From Streptomyces avidinii (GTDB lineage: Bacteria > Actinomycetota > Actinomycetes > Streptomycetales > Streptomycetaceae), in assembly GCF_014650695.1 (NCBI RefSeq), contig NZ_BMVL01000007.1, positions 98,984 to 162,983 on the forward strand: 64,000 bases of DNA, given 5' to 3'. Made by a program: the position numbers and the translations under genes. Position 1 is the stretch's first letter, and each line of letters begins with the position of its first letter. Of this stretch, positions 32,152 to 41,002 are shown in pieces. The notes under the pieces are model-generated. The model saw only the letters and a list, made by a program, of their open reading frames with translations, did no database searches and was not told the origin of the DNA.

Positions 32152-33426
32152 TCAGGCCTGATATGAGGCGAGTTCGACGACGGTGATGTCGGACGGCGCG
32201 CCCACCCGGACCGGCGGCCCCCAGGCCCCGGCCCCGCGGGACACGTAGAGCTGGGTGTCGCCGTAGCGTTCCAGGCCGGCGACGGTGGGGTTGGCGAGCT
32301 CGGCGAGGTAGTTGCCGGGCCAGAGCTGGCCGCCGTGGGTGTGGCCGGAGAGCTGGAGGTCGACGCCGTGGCGGACGGCGTCGTGGATGACGACGGGCTG
32401 GTGCGCGAGGAGTACGGCGGCCCGCGAGCGGTCCCGGTCACCGAGGGCCGCGCCGAAGTCGGGTCCCTTCCCCTCCCGTTCGCCCTGGATGTCGTTGACC
32501 CCGGCGAGGTCGAAGTGCGGCAGCTCCCGGCGGGCGTTCTCCAGCGGCGTCAGCCCGAGCTCGCGGACGTGGTCGATCCACTGCTGGGCACCGGAGAAGT
32601 ACTCGTGGTTGCCGGTGACGAAGTACGAGCCGTGGCGGGCGGCGAGCCGGCGCAGCGGCTCCGCGGCGTGCCCGAGGTCGGGGACGCTGCCGTCGACGAG
32701 GTCGCCGACGATCGCGATGAGGTCGGGCTGGGTGCGGTTGACGGTGTCGACGATGCGCTGGGTGTGGGCGCGGCCGAGCACCGGGCCGAGGTGCACGTCG
32801 CTGACGACGGCGATCCGGAAGCCGTGCGCCGCACGCGGCAGTTTGGCGAGGGGGACCTGGACCCGCTTCACGCGCGGCCCGCGCAGGACCCCGTAGGTCC
32901 CGGCCCCGACCGTGCCGACGGCCACGGCGGCGGCCGCCCCGCCGACCGTCCGGGCGACGAACCGGCGGCGGGTGAGACCCTCACCGGTCTCCGACCGCTC
33001 GTCGGTGGCGGGCTGCTCGGCGGTGACCGTGGAGGCCGCGGACGCCGCGGCGGCCGACACCTCCACGGTCCGCGGCGCGTCGGATTCCGCCCCGGAGGGG
33101 TCGCGGTGGGCCAGACGGCGGAGCAACAGCGCGCGGATCGGCTCCGCGACCAGCATCGTCAGGGTCAGATACAGGAGTACCGCGAGCCAGAGGTACCCGG
33201 GCCAGGCCACCGTCTGCTGGAGCCAGAAGGGGGCGCCGGCGCGGCCCGTGGTCAGCGCGGCCACAGAGAGGAGGGGCAGGGCGATGGTCAAGGCCGTGCC
33301 GATGCGCCGGGGCAGCCGGCCGGGGGCCGTGGTGTCGCGGACCAGGCGGATCCAGAGCCAGCGGTGCACCAGGACGAGCAGGGCGCAGACCGCCAGCGCG
33401 ACGAGGGCGAAGATCAAGATCGTCAT
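32152..33426 (-). CDS. Membrane-anchored metallophosphoesterase with internal Tat-like segment
   Basis: This 424-residue protein is a calcineurin-like phosphoesterase of the YkuE/YaeI type. Metal motifs are VVSDVHLG near residue 208, VGDLVDGS, VTGNHEYFSG and LSGHTHGGQLWPG. The N-terminal part has three membrane helices (about 5-26, 44-60 and 75-94), then a loop of about 50 residues, then TRRRFVART at 152-160 and a fourth, Ala/Val/Gly-rich helix. A twin-Arg motif at that spot resembles the internal Tat signal of the actinobacterial Rieske protein, which would export the folded metal domain. The ATG overlaps the upstream stop. The substrate is unknown; relatives act on phosphodiesters or lipid phosphates. 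Confidence 0.9.
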   Translation of the reverse strand: MTILIFALVALAVCALLVLVHRWLWIRLVRDTTAPGRLPRRIGTALTIALPLLSVAALTTGRAGAPFWLQQTVAWPGYLWLAVLLYLTLTMLVAEPIRALLLRRLAHRDPSGAESDAPRTVEVSAAAASAASTVTAEQPATDERSETGEGLTRRRFVARTVGGAAAAVAVGTVGAGTYGVLRGPRVKRVQVPLAKLPRAAHGFRIAVVSDVHLGPVLGRAHTQRIVDTVNRTQPDLIAIVGDLVDGSVPDLGHAAEPLRRLAARHGSYFVTGNHEYFSGAQQWIDHVRELGLTPLENARRELPHFDLAGVNDIQGEREGKGPDFGAALGDRDRSRAAVLLAHQPVVIHDAVRHGVDLQLSGHTHGGQLWPGNYLAELANPTVAGLERYGDTQLYVSRGAGAWGPPVRVGAPSDITVVELASYQA

Positions 33427-33698
33427 GCCCGGACATCCGTTCCGGCGCCGTCCGCACGTGATTCACGACGCAGGGCCCGGACCCCGCGCAACCCGATCAC
33501 ACCGACCACCGTCCCCAGGAGAAAGGACGTCACCGCGAGCGTCAGGTGCACCCAGAAGTAGGAAGTGGGATCGCCCGCCGCATCGAAGGCAAGACCACTG
33601 CCGTTCTTCCACAGGTTCCGGACGAAAGACACCCAGATGATCCAGCTCCACACTCCGAACGCGAGCAGGAACCAGGAGGCGGTACGACTGAGTCTCAT
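33423..33698 (-). CDS. SCO4848-type small membrane protein
   Basis: The 91-residue protein has two membrane helices, about residues 7-26 and 48-70, with WKNGSGLAFDAAGDPTSYFW between them. It matches a small streptomycete family that I recall as SCO4848-like, of unknown function. The stop overlaps the metallophosphoesterase ATG, so the two are co-expressed and may form a membrane complex. The ATG has no Shine-Dalgarno, and GATACT lies a few bases upstream. It is divergent from a D,D-carboxypeptidase gene, which suits an envelope role. Confidence 0.75.
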   Translation of the reverse strand: MRLSRTASWFLLAFGVWSWIIWVSFVRNLWKNGSGLAFDAAGDPTSYFWVHLTLAVTSFLLGTVVGVIGLRGVRALRRESRADGAGTDVRA

Positions 33699-33819
33699 GG
33701 CTTCAGTATCGGATTCGTCCCCAGGACGGACGCGCCGGGGTGGGCTGTCCCGGGGGTGGTTGCCGCGAATGGGCCGGTCCGCGACCCCATCCAGCTCATC
33801 GGGAGGTACTTTCACCTGC

Positions 33820-35061
33820 GTGTCTGCCAAGACGACCGCGCTGACGGTCCTATCCGCCGCGTTGCTGGTCCCCACCATGCTGGTGGCTCCCGCACACGCC
33901 GCGCCGAGCCCCCCGGCCGACGGAAAGAGCCGGCCGCCCAAGGCCAAGGCGGCACCCGCGCCGCCCGTCTCGATGTCCACGGTCGGCGGGTCGCTGCTCG
34001 GCCAGCCGGGGACCCAGGTGAACCTGCTGCCGGGCGCGCCCCAGCTCCCGGCGAACCTCACGGGGCGGTCGTGGATCGTGGCGGACGCCGAGTCCGGCGA
34101 GGTGCTGGCCGCGCACAACGCGCACTGGCGGCTGCCCCCGGCCTCGACCATGAAGATGCTCTTCGCGGACACCGTGCTGCCGAGCCTGCCCAAGGACCAG
34201 GTCCACAAGGTCACCGAGGCGGACATGGAGGGCGTGGGCCAGGGCAGCAGTCTGGTCGGCGTCAAGGAGGACCACGACTACTCCGTCCACGACCTGTGGC
34301 TCGGGGTCTTCCTGCGGTCGGGGAACGACGCGGTGCATGTGCTGTCGGCCATGAACGGCGGCGTCGAGAAGACCGTCAAGGACATGCAGGCCCACGCCGA
34401 GGAGCTGCAGGCCCTCGACACCCACGTGGTGTCCCCGGACGGGTACGACGCACCGGAGCAGGTGTCGAGCGCGTACGACCTGACGCTCGTCGCCCGCTCC
34501 GGACTGCAGAAGCAGGACTTCAGGGAGTACTGCGGCACGGTGAGCGCGAAGTTCCCCGGCCTGCAGGAGGCCGGGAAGCCCCGCGACTACTTCGAGATCC
34601 AGAACACCAACCGGCTGATGACCGGCGCGGGCGGCATCTCCCCCTACAAGGGCATTGCCGGGGTGAAGAACGGCAACACCACCATGGCCGGCTCCACCTT
34701 CACCGGCGCCGCGCAGCAGGGGGCCAGGAAGCTGCTGGTCACGGTGATGAACCCGGACGCGGGCGGCGCGAACTCGGTCTACGAGGAGACCGCCGCGCTC
34801 TTCGACTGGGGTTTCTCGGCGGCCGGCAAGGTCAAGCCGGTGGGTGAACTGGTACCGCCGAAGAGCGAGGACACCTCCTCGCACGGCTCCCCGGCCCAGT
34901 CGCACGAGAACTCGTCGGCGGCCGGCAAGGGTGCGGGCGGCGGTGCGGGCACCGCGCTGGGCGTCGCGGGTGGCGCGCTGGCCGTACTGGCGGGGGGCGC
35001 CTTCGTGATCAACCGTCGCTGGCCGCGCGGCCGCCGCAGCCGGGGCGAGGACCTGGTCTGA
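33820..35061 (+). CDS. D-alanyl-D-alanine carboxypeptidase (class C-type PBP)
   Basis: This is a penicillin-binding protein that trims the terminal D-Ala of peptidoglycan stem peptides. The 413-residue precursor has a signal peptide ending in PAHA near residue 27 and a Pro/Ala/Lys-rich linker. The catalytic motifs are SxxK (STMK, 109-112), SGN (167-169) and KNG (284-286) in place of KTG. A C-terminal helix near residues 372-392 with an Arg-rich tail anchors it in the membrane. TACTTT ends seven bases before the GTG start, suggesting a leaderless mRNA, although GGGAGG is also nearby. It is orthologous in position to SCO4847, as I recall it. Confidence 0.93.
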   Translation: MSAKTTALTVLSAALLVPTMLVAPAHAAPSPPADGKSRPPKAKAAPAPPVSMSTVGGSLLGQPGTQVNLLPGAPQLPANLTGRSWIVADAESGEVLAAHNAHWRLPPASTMKMLFADTVLPSLPKDQVHKVTEADMEGVGQGSSLVGVKEDHDYSVHDLWLGVFLRSGNDAVHVLSAMNGGVEKTVKDMQAHAEELQALDTHVVSPDGYDAPEQVSSAYDLTLVARSGLQKQDFREYCGTVSAKFPGLQEAGKPRDYFEIQNTNRLMTGAGGISPYKGIAGVKNGNTTMAGSTFTGAAQQGARKLLVTVMNPDAGGANSVYEETAALFDWGFSAAGKVKPVGELVPPKSEDTSSHGSPAQSHENSSAAGKGAGGGAGTALGVAGGALAVLAGGAFVINRRWPRGRRSRGEDLV

Positions 35062-35097
35062 CCGCCCGCCCGCCGAGCCGCCCTCTCGCCGTCGCCT

Positions 35098-35131
35098 CCG
35101 CCCCCCGTCCGCGCCGGCGGCCGGGGGGCGG
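35098..35131 (+). terminator. Hairpin after the D,D-carboxypeptidase gene
   Basis: CCGCCCCCCG at 35098-35107 pairs perfectly with CGGGGGGCGG at 35122-35131 around a 14-base GC loop that can itself fold. It lies 37 bases past the stop. No U tract follows. Confidence 0.6.
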
Positions 35132-35281
35132 TCGTGTGTGGTGGCCCGGCAGGATCCGAAAGAGACGACCTAGCCCGGTTCCCGGGCCCGCGCCACCTAT
35201 CAACTCACAGGTTCTGCAGAGGACTTCGACACGGTTTGCTCATTCCCGTCGGCAAGGAGCCTTCGGGAAGGGGGTCCTCCC

Positions 35282-36526
35282 ATGCGGAGGAGATGGTCGG
35301 CCGTCGTCATGGTGGCCTGTGCGGTCCTGGTGGCGAACCCGACCGCGTCGCACGCGCAGGGGACGCCGCAGGAGGGGCCCACGGATCGGTGGCGGGTTCG
35401 GCTGGACGCGGCCGCTGCCGAGCAGAGCAACGTCGTCCGCACGGGGGTCGGGCTGACGTTGGCGCACGGCGGCCCGGCCGGACAGCGGCGCACCGCGCCG
35501 CCCGCGGGTGGGCGCGGCACGTACACCGCGCCGGAGATACCGGCCGGGCGGTGGGTGTCGGCGGTACGGGTGGAGGCCGACGCCGACACCCCGACGGGGA
35601 CGGCCGCCCTGGTGGAGGTCCGCGGCCGGGACGCGGCGGGGTCCTGGACGCAGTGGCGGGAGGCGGGCGCGGACGGGCGGATCCGGCTGCCGCGACCGGT
35701 GTCCTCGCTGCAGACCCGGGTGAGCCTGCAGGGCGGGGCCGACGGCGGGGCGCCCACGGTCTCGGGGGTGACCCTGACCTCCTGGAACACCCACGCCGAG
35801 GCGGCGGAGTCGGGGGCGGCGGCCACGGCCGGGGCCACCTACCGGCTGTTCGCGACCCGGGAGGGGCTGGTCGGCGGGACCACCGCCAACGGGCACGTGA
35901 TCAAGCCCCGCGACCACTTCGTGGCACTGCCCTCGCGCCGGATGCTGGCCTCCGACGGCGGACGCGAGTACACCGTCCGCGTCTGCAACGGCACCCGGTG
36001 CGAGACAGCGCCGGTCTGGGACGTGGGTCCCTGGAACACCAAGGACGACTACTGGAGCCCGCCGTCGGTCCGGCAGATGTGGAACGACCTGCCGCAGGGC
36101 CGGCCCGAGGCCCAGGCCGCCTCCCAGAACGGCTACAACGGGGGCCGCGACGAGTTCGGCCGGCAGGTGGCCAACCCGGCCGGCATCGACCTGGCCGACG
36201 GCACCTTCTGGGACGGGCTCGGCATGACCGGCAACGGCTGGGTGGACGTCACCTTCCAGCCGGGCGAGGACCCCGGCACCACCGTCACGGCCTGGGCGGA
36301 GGCCAATGTGCGCGCGTGCGCCCGGCGCTCCTGCGACATCGTGAGCAAGGTCTACGCCGGCAACTCCTACCCGGCGTCGTGCTGGGTCACGGGCGAGTCG
36401 GTCACCGCGGAGGGCGTCACCAACGACAAGTGGGTACGCCTCCCGCTCGCCGCCGGCGGTGTCGGCTACGTCAGCGGGATCTACCTGAAGGGCGACGCGA
36501 CCGGCGGCGTGAGGACCCCGTGCTGA
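35282..36526 (+). CDS. Secreted protein with RlpA/double-psi-like and SH3-like regions
   Basis: The 414-residue protein has a Sec signal peptide ending near residue 26 (SHA-QG). Residues 30-160 form a beta-rich region of unknown type. Residues 185-330 contain ATYRLFATREGLVGGTTANG, HFVALPSRRML, VRVCNGTRCE and WDVGPWNTKDDYW. This pattern of strands, with the aspartate in DVGPW, resembles the double-psi barrel of RlpA- or expansin-like wall proteins. The last 80 residues (WAEANVRACARRSCDIVSKV) look like a bacterial SH3 domain. It probably acts on or binds peptidoglycan; this is inferred from fold resemblance only. The ATG overlaps nothing and follows GGGGG. The next gene overlaps its 3' end. Confidence 0.65.
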   Translation: MRRRWSAVVMVACAVLVANPTASHAQGTPQEGPTDRWRVRLDAAAAEQSNVVRTGVGLTLAHGGPAGQRRTAPPAGGRGTYTAPEIPAGRWVSAVRVEADADTPTGTAALVEVRGRDAAGSWTQWREAGADGRIRLPRPVSSLQTRVSLQGGADGGAPTVSGVTLTSWNTHAEAAESGAAATAGATYRLFATREGLVGGTTANGHVIKPRDHFVALPSRRMLASDGGREYTVRVCNGTRCETAPVWDVGPWNTKDDYWSPPSVRQMWNDLPQGRPEAQAASQNGYNGGRDEFGRQVANPAGIDLADGTFWDGLGMTGNGWVDVTFQPGEDPGTTVTAWAEANVRACARRSCDIVSKVYAGNSYPASCWVTGESVTAEGVTNDKWVRLPLAAGGVGYVSGIYLKGDATGGVRTPC

Positions 36527-37428
36527 CCACCGCCCGGCGGGGCTGGATCGCCGCCTCCCTCGCGGCCTGCGGCGCGCTGCTCGCGGTGGCCGCCTGGACC
36601 GGCCTTCCGGGAGGGGGTGCCGGGGAGCGGGCCCCGGCGCGCGCGGTGGACACCGCCGAGCTGGACCTGCTGCACACCGCCGGGGAGCTGCTCGTACAGG
36701 ACTGCATGCGCGCGCGGGGATTCTCGTACTGGCCGGTCCCGCGCGTGCCGCACCCGGACTACCGGGACTTCCAGTACGGGGTGGACGACGTGGACTGGGC
36801 CCGCGGCCACGGCTTCGGGCGCGGGATCGAACGGCAGCTGGACGAGCAGGCGGCCTCGGGCCCGGCCGGGCAGTACGTACGCGGCCTCTCCGACGGGCAG
36901 CGGGACGCGATGGGCGCGGCCCTCCTCGGGCCGGAGCCCACGGGGCTGGAGGTGAAGAGCCCGCTCGGCGGCACCCTGAGCCACAGCGACCGCGGCTGCG
37001 TCACCGAGTCCTGGCGGACGCTCTACGGGGACGTGCGCGCCTGGTACCGCTCCAGCGAGACGGCGAACCAGCTGACCGCGGTGCGCACCGGCCGGGTCAA
37101 CCAGGACCCCGCCTTCGGGAAGGCGCTGGCCGCCTGGAGCGCGTGCGTCGGCGGGCGCGGCTTCCCGGCCGGGCACCCGGTCCGCCAGCGCGAGGAACAA
37201 CTGGCGCGGACCGGCCCGGAGGCCGAGGCGCAGGACGTGCCGATGGCGGTCGCCCAGGCCGAGTGCGCCCGCTCGACCGGATTCGCCGACACCGCGCAGG
37301 ACCTGCACGAACGTCTTTCGGACAGGATCCGCGCCGAGAACCGGGCCGCCTTCGACGCCATGCGGCGGATGCAGGTGGCGGCCCTGCCCACAGCTCGCGA
37401 TGTGGTCGCCCGGCATTCCGGGAGCTGA
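36520..37428 (+). CDS. Secreted or membrane-anchored protein of unknown function
   Basis: This 302-residue protein has a hydrophobic N-terminus (GWIAASLAACGALLAVAAW) that could be a signal anchor or, since Cys follows Ala-Ala, a poor lipobox. The remainder is soluble and mostly helical. It has Cys residues in QDCMRARGFSYW, DRGCVTESW, WSACVGGRGF and AQAECARSTGF, which could form two disulfides outside the cell. I do not recognise the family. The GTG start overlaps the previous gene by 7 bases, with GAGGA five bases upstream, so the two secreted proteins are coupled and likely act together at the wall. Confidence 0.65.
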   Translation: MLTTARRGWIAASLAACGALLAVAAWTGLPGGGAGERAPARAVDTAELDLLHTAGELLVQDCMRARGFSYWPVPRVPHPDYRDFQYGVDDVDWARGHGFGRGIERQLDEQAASGPAGQYVRGLSDGQRDAMGAALLGPEPTGLEVKSPLGGTLSHSDRGCVTESWRTLYGDVRAWYRSSETANQLTAVRTGRVNQDPAFGKALAAWSACVGGRGFPAGHPVRQREEQLARTGPEAEAQDVPMAVAQAECARSTGFADTAQDLHERLSDRIRAENRAAFDAMRRMQVAALPTARDVVARHSGS

Positions 37429-37494
37429 CATCGCGTACCGCCGACCGGCGGTGAACCACGCACGGTACAACCGGTACAACTGGGAGGGAACCCC

Positions 37495-37923
37495 ATGAAC
37501 AAGCTCAGGACGCTCCTCGCGGGTCTCGCGATCGCCGGCGCGGCGGTAGTGGCCGTTCCGACCGCGGCCCAGGCCGACGGCGGCTGCGGCTCCGGCAATT
37601 TCTGCGCGTACGCGGACGACACCAACTACCTCTACCAGGAGGGCGGCGGCTCGTCCTCGTGGCCGGCCCAGGTCAAGAACAAGGTCGACTGGGTCCGCAA
37701 CTCCGGCGTCGCCGTCGGCCGCCACCACGTCAACATCTACTGGGGTGACGACAACTCCGGCGCCTACGCCTGCATCGGCTACGGCACGGAGTGGAACCTG
37801 CGCAACAACGCGAACAAGTTCAGCTGGACGCGCAACGGCGACAACCGCGGCCTGGGCGACAAGGTCCACGACAACGCCGCCTCGCACCGCTGGGTGTACG
37901 GCTGCGGCAACGGCACCTGGTAG
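37495..37923 (+). CDS. Secreted peptidase-inhibitor family I36-like protein
   Basis: The 142-residue precursor has a clean signal peptide ending TAAQA near residue 27. The mature part starts DGGCGSGNFCAYADDTNY and resembles family I36 inhibitors such as SMPI, whose fold is a beta-gamma-crystallin-like sandwich. Four Cys residues (CGSGNFC early, then ACIGYG and YGCGNG late) can form two disulfides. The high Asn, Trp and Tyr content is typical of secreted beta-rich proteins. The start ATG follows GGGAGG. A convergent hairpin follows the stop. Inhibition of a metallo- or other protease is presumed from family only. Confidence 0.8.
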   Translation: MNKLRTLLAGLAIAGAAVVAVPTAAQADGGCGSGNFCAYADDTNYLYQEGGGSSSWPAQVKNKVDWVRNSGVAVGRHHVNIYWGDDNSGAYACIGYGTEWNLRNNANKFSWTRNGDNRGLGDKVHDNAASHRWVYGCGNGTW

Positions 37924-37945
37924 CACGCCCGTCCGTGGTACTCCA

Positions 37946-37977
37946 GTGGCGCACCGGGCCCCACACCGGTGCGCCAC
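37946..37977. terminator. Hairpin between the convergent I36-like and BrkB-like genes
   Basis: GTGGCGCACCGG at 37946-37957 pairs perfectly with CCGGTGCGCCAC at 37966-37977 around an 8-base loop. It lies between two gene ends and may serve both directions. Confidence 0.65.
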
Positions 37978-38009
37978 CGGCGCGTCCCGTCCCGGCGCCC
38001 CGGCCCCGC

Positions 38010-38933
38010 TCAGGCGGGTGCGGGGGACCGGGGCTCCGGGGCCGCGGGAGCGGCCGGAGGGTCCGTTGCGCCGTCGCCGTCCTCGTCGTCGCGCGTGGCC
38101 GTCCAGGAAGCGACGAACAGCAGCAGTTTCGCCGTGAAGTTGATCCAGAGCAGCAGGGCGATCGGCACGCCGAAGGCCCCGTACATGCTCTTCGCGGCGA
38201 CCTCCCGCATATAGCCGCTGAGCAGCAGTTTCAGCAGTTCGAAGCCGGCCGCGCCGATCAGGGCCGCCTGGATCAGCCGGCCGCGCGGCGGTTCGACGCC
38301 CGGGAGCAGGGTCAGGACGTAGAGCAGCAGCAGGAAGGCGGCCACGACACCGACCAGGAAGGCGAAGGTGCGCAGCAGCGCGCCGCCCGCGCCCTCGCGC
38401 GGGATGCCGAGCCAGTCGGCGGACTTTCCGACCGCGCTGGATCCCAGGATGGAGGCGGCGGCGGAGGCCAGGCCGACCCCGCCGAGGCCCAGGAGGACGA
38501 GGGTGTCCTTGCCCTTGCGGGCGAACGGGTTCCCGTCGTCCTCGTCGTCCTTCTCCCAGACCGCGCGCAGGCAGTCCCGCATGGAGCCCACCCAGCCGAT
38601 GCCGGTGAGCAGCAGGACGGCGCCGGCGACGAGTCCGACCGTACCCGCGTTGGCGACGAGTCCCTCGATGTTGAGCTGGTCGGAGATGCCGGGGACCTGT
38701 TCGGAGAGGGTCTTCTCCAGCCGGTCGAGCTGTTCGGGGCTGAGCAGCGCCGCGCCGACCGCGGCGGCCACGGTGATCAGGGGGAAGAGTGCGAGGAAGC
38801 TGATGAAGGTGATCGCGGCGGCGAGACGGGTCCAGTGCACGCGGTCGAGGCGTTGGTACGAACGCCACGCGTGCGTCCGCATCAGACGGGACGCGAGCGG
38901 CCCGATCACCGGGAGTTTCGTCAGCCAGTCCAT
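38010..38933 (-). CDS. YihY/BrkB-family inner membrane protein
   Basis: This is an integral membrane protein of 307 residues with six predicted helices. YihY hallmarks are RLAAAITFISFLALFPLI at the first helix, TGIGWVGSMRDCLRAVWEKD in the middle, and SMYGAFGVPIALLLWINFTA near the end. The C-terminal tail of about 30 residues is acidic and then Pro/Ala-rich. The molecular function of the family is unsettled; the old name of ribonuclease BN was an error, and transport has been proposed. The ATG is well placed, directly before a hydrophilic leader of about 40 residues. It is probably monocistronic. Confidence 0.88.
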   Translation of the reverse strand: MDWLTKLPVIGPLASRLMRTHAWRSYQRLDRVHWTRLAAAITFISFLALFPLITVAAAVGAALLSPEQLDRLEKTLSEQVPGISDQLNIEGLVANAGTVGLVAGAVLLLTGIGWVGSMRDCLRAVWEKDDEDDGNPFARKGKDTLVLLGLGGVGLASAAASILGSSAVGKSADWLGIPREGAGGALLRTFAFLVGVVAAFLLLLYVLTLLPGVEPPRGRLIQAALIGAAGFELLKLLLSGYMREVAAKSMYGAFGVPIALLLWINFTAKLLLFVASWTATRDDEDGDGATDPPAAPAAPEPRSPAPA

Positions 38934-39123
38934 GGGGTCACCGTAATTCAGCCGCCGGAAATAGCCGGGATTGTCGCTTGCGGCGGCTACGGTCCTCGAT
39001 TGTGACTTTTTCCGAAGCGCGCCCCACGGGTCGCCCGTTCCACACCCTGGTCCTGCGAAGGCTGAGATTCCGTGCCCGGCGCATCGCCCGGCTTGCGCTG
39101 CCCCTGGCCCCGCGCCCGCTCCG

Positions 39124-39723
39124 TCAGGATCCGGCGGCGCCGGCCGTCCCGGCCGCCTGGTCGGCGGCTGAGCCCGCCTGCGCCGGGACGCAGCTCGGCC
39201 CGCTCCCGAAGGGGTACTCGCGCAGCTTGCGCCAGACCCCGTCCGAGCCCTGCTCGTAGAGCGCGAAGCCCTCGCAGATCCACTCGGCGGCGTACTCGGC
39301 GAGGGTCGTGAACGCCAGGTCCATCGACTCCTCGGAGATCCCGTGGGCGACCGTGACGTGCGGGTGGTACGGGAACGCCAGGTCGCGGCTGAGCGGCCCG
39401 TCGGGGTCGCGGACCTCGCTCTGGAGGCGGTTGCAGCCGCCGGCCCCGTCGACGATCTTGACGAAGACGACCGGCGAGACGGGACGGAAGGTCCCCGTGC
39501 CGCCCAGCCGCATCCGGAAGGACCGGAAGGCGGCCGCGACCTCGACCAGGTGGGCCCTGATCGCGGGCAGGCGGTCCGCCTCCACCTCGGTCGGCGGGAC
39601 GAGGGTGACGTGCGTGGGGATGCCGTGCGCGGCGGCGTCCCCGAAGCCCGCGCGCAGCTCCTGGAGCTGGCTGCCGTACGGCTCCGGGACCGCGATCGAA
39701 ACGCCGAGCGTTACGGTCCCCAC
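39124..39723 (-). CDS. 2'-5' RNA ligase family protein (2H phosphoesterase fold)
   Basis: The 199-residue protein has the two HxT-type motifs of 2H phosphoesterases: THVTLVPP near residue 38 and HPHVTVAHG near residue 118. These His/Thr pairs bind and cleave cyclic or 2'-5' phosphodiesters, often at RNA ends. The Ala/Gly-rich C-terminal tail is not part of the domain. The start is GTG, behind a strong GGAGGAG six bases upstream. The neighbouring trpS suggests an RNA link, but the two genes are about 100 bases apart and may be separate units. The true substrate is unknown. Confidence 0.85.
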   Translation of the reverse strand: MGTVTLGVSIAVPEPYGSQLQELRAGFGDAAAHGIPTHVTLVPPTEVEADRLPAIRAHLVEVAAAFRSFRMRLGGTGTFRPVSPVVFVKIVDGAGGCNRLQSEVRDPDGPLSRDLAFPYHPHVTVAHGISEESMDLAFTTLAEYAAEWICEGFALYEQGSDGVWRKLREYPFGSGPSCVPAQAGSAADQAAGTAGAAGS

Positions 39724-39820
39724 GTGTCTCTCCTCCGGTTGTCGCTGTGGACTGCTGCCGCCCCAGTGTGGCGGCAGCACCCCCGTTCGTGCCAGGGCTC
39801 TCTGTCCGTAGTTGCGTTCG

Positions 39821-40834
39821 TCAGTGCTTGGCGGGCAGCAGACCGAGGCGGTCATAGGCCTGCGCGAGCGTCTCGGCGGCGACCGCGCGGGCCTTCTCCG
39901 CGCCCTTGGCCAGGAGCGAATCCAGCGTCTCGGGGTCGTCGAGGTATTGCTGGGTGCGCTGCTTGAAGGGTGTGACGAAATCGACCATCACGCCGGCCAG
40001 GTCGGTCTTCAGCGCGCCGTAGCCCTTGCCCTCGTACCGGGCCTCCAGCTCGGCGATCGTCTCGCCCGTGAGGGTGGAGTAGATCGTGAGCAGGTTGCTG
40101 ACGCCGGGCTTCTTCTCCGGGTCGAAGCGGATCTCCGCCTCGGTGTCGGTGACCGCGCTCTTGATCTTCTTCTCGGTGACCTTGGGCTCGTCGAGGAGGT
40201 TGATCAGGCCCTTGGGGGACGACGCGGACTTCGACATCTTGATCGCCGGGTCCTGGAGGTCGTAGATCTTCGCGACCTCCTTGACGATGTGCGCGGCGGG
40301 CAGGGTGAAGGTCCGGCCGTAGCGCTGGTTGAAGCGCTCCGCCAGGTCGCGGGTCAGCTCGATGTGCTGGCGCTGGTCCTCGCCGACGGGGACCGCGTTC
40401 GCCTGGTACAGCAGGATGTCGGCGACCTGGAGGATCGGGTACGTGAACAGGCCGACGCTGGCGCTGTTGACGCCGCCCTTGGCGGACTTGTCCTTGAACT
40501 GGGTCATGCGGCTGGCCTCACCGAAACCGGTGATGCAGTTCATGACCCAGCCGAGCTGCGCGTGCTCGGGCACGTGGCTCTGGACGAAGAGCGTGCAGCG
40601 CTCGGGGTCCAGGCCGGCGGCGAGCAGCTGGGCGGCGGACAGGCGGGTGTTCGCGCGCAGGTCCTTCGGATCCTGCGGCATGGTGATCGCGTGCAGGTCG
40701 ACCACCATGTAGAAGGCGTCGTGCGTCTCCTGCAGGGCGACGTACTGGCGGATGGCTCCGAGGTAGTTCCCGAGGTGGAACGAGCCGGAGGTGGGCTGGA
40801 TGCCGGAGAGCGCGCGAGGACGATCAGAAGCCAT
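39821..40834 (-). CDS. trpS: Tryptophanyl-tRNA synthetase
   Basis: This class Ic aminoacyl-tRNA synthetase charges tRNA-Trp. The 337-residue length is typical. The HIGH-equivalent is SFHLGNYLGA near residue 18, and the KMSKS loop is IKMSKSASSPKG near residue 200. GEDQRQHIELTRDLAERFNQ and QVADILLYQANAVPVG complete the Trp site region. Streptomycetes often have a second, indolmycin-resistant copy elsewhere. By gene neighbourhood this one corresponds to the housekeeping copy (SCO4839 position, from memory). The ATG is conventional and the C-terminus is intact. Confidence 0.95.
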   Translation of the reverse strand: MASDRPRALSGIQPTSGSFHLGNYLGAIRQYVALQETHDAFYMVVDLHAITMPQDPKDLRANTRLSAAQLLAAGLDPERCTLFVQSHVPEHAQLGWVMNCITGFGEASRMTQFKDKSAKGGVNSASVGLFTYPILQVADILLYQANAVPVGEDQRQHIELTRDLAERFNQRYGRTFTLPAAHIVKEVAKIYDLQDPAIKMSKSASSPKGLINLLDEPKVTEKKIKSAVTDTEAEIRFDPEKKPGVSNLLTIYSTLTGETIAELEARYEGKGYGALKTDLAGVMVDFVTPFKQRTQQYLDDPETLDSLLAKGAEKARAVAAETLAQAYDRLGLLPAKH

Positions 40835-41002
40835 GGCTTCATTCTCTCAGGTGCGGGGGCGGGCCCGTGCCCGCCGTCGGCCGGATCCGGCCCCGGCCGA
40901 GCGACCGATTTCCGTTCCGGGGCGGGTCGGGCCGAGACCGCTGCGCGGGGCTCCGCGGGCGCCGCCCGCACCCGCGCCCCGATCGCCGGCGGGCCGGAAA
41001 TC

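Noticed and set aside
38971..39171. Small plus-strand ORF of 66 codons between the BrkB and RNA ligase family genes
   Set aside because: It overlaps the 3' end of the ligase-family gene on the other strand, has Pro/Gly/Arg-rich sequence, and lacks a ribosome site.
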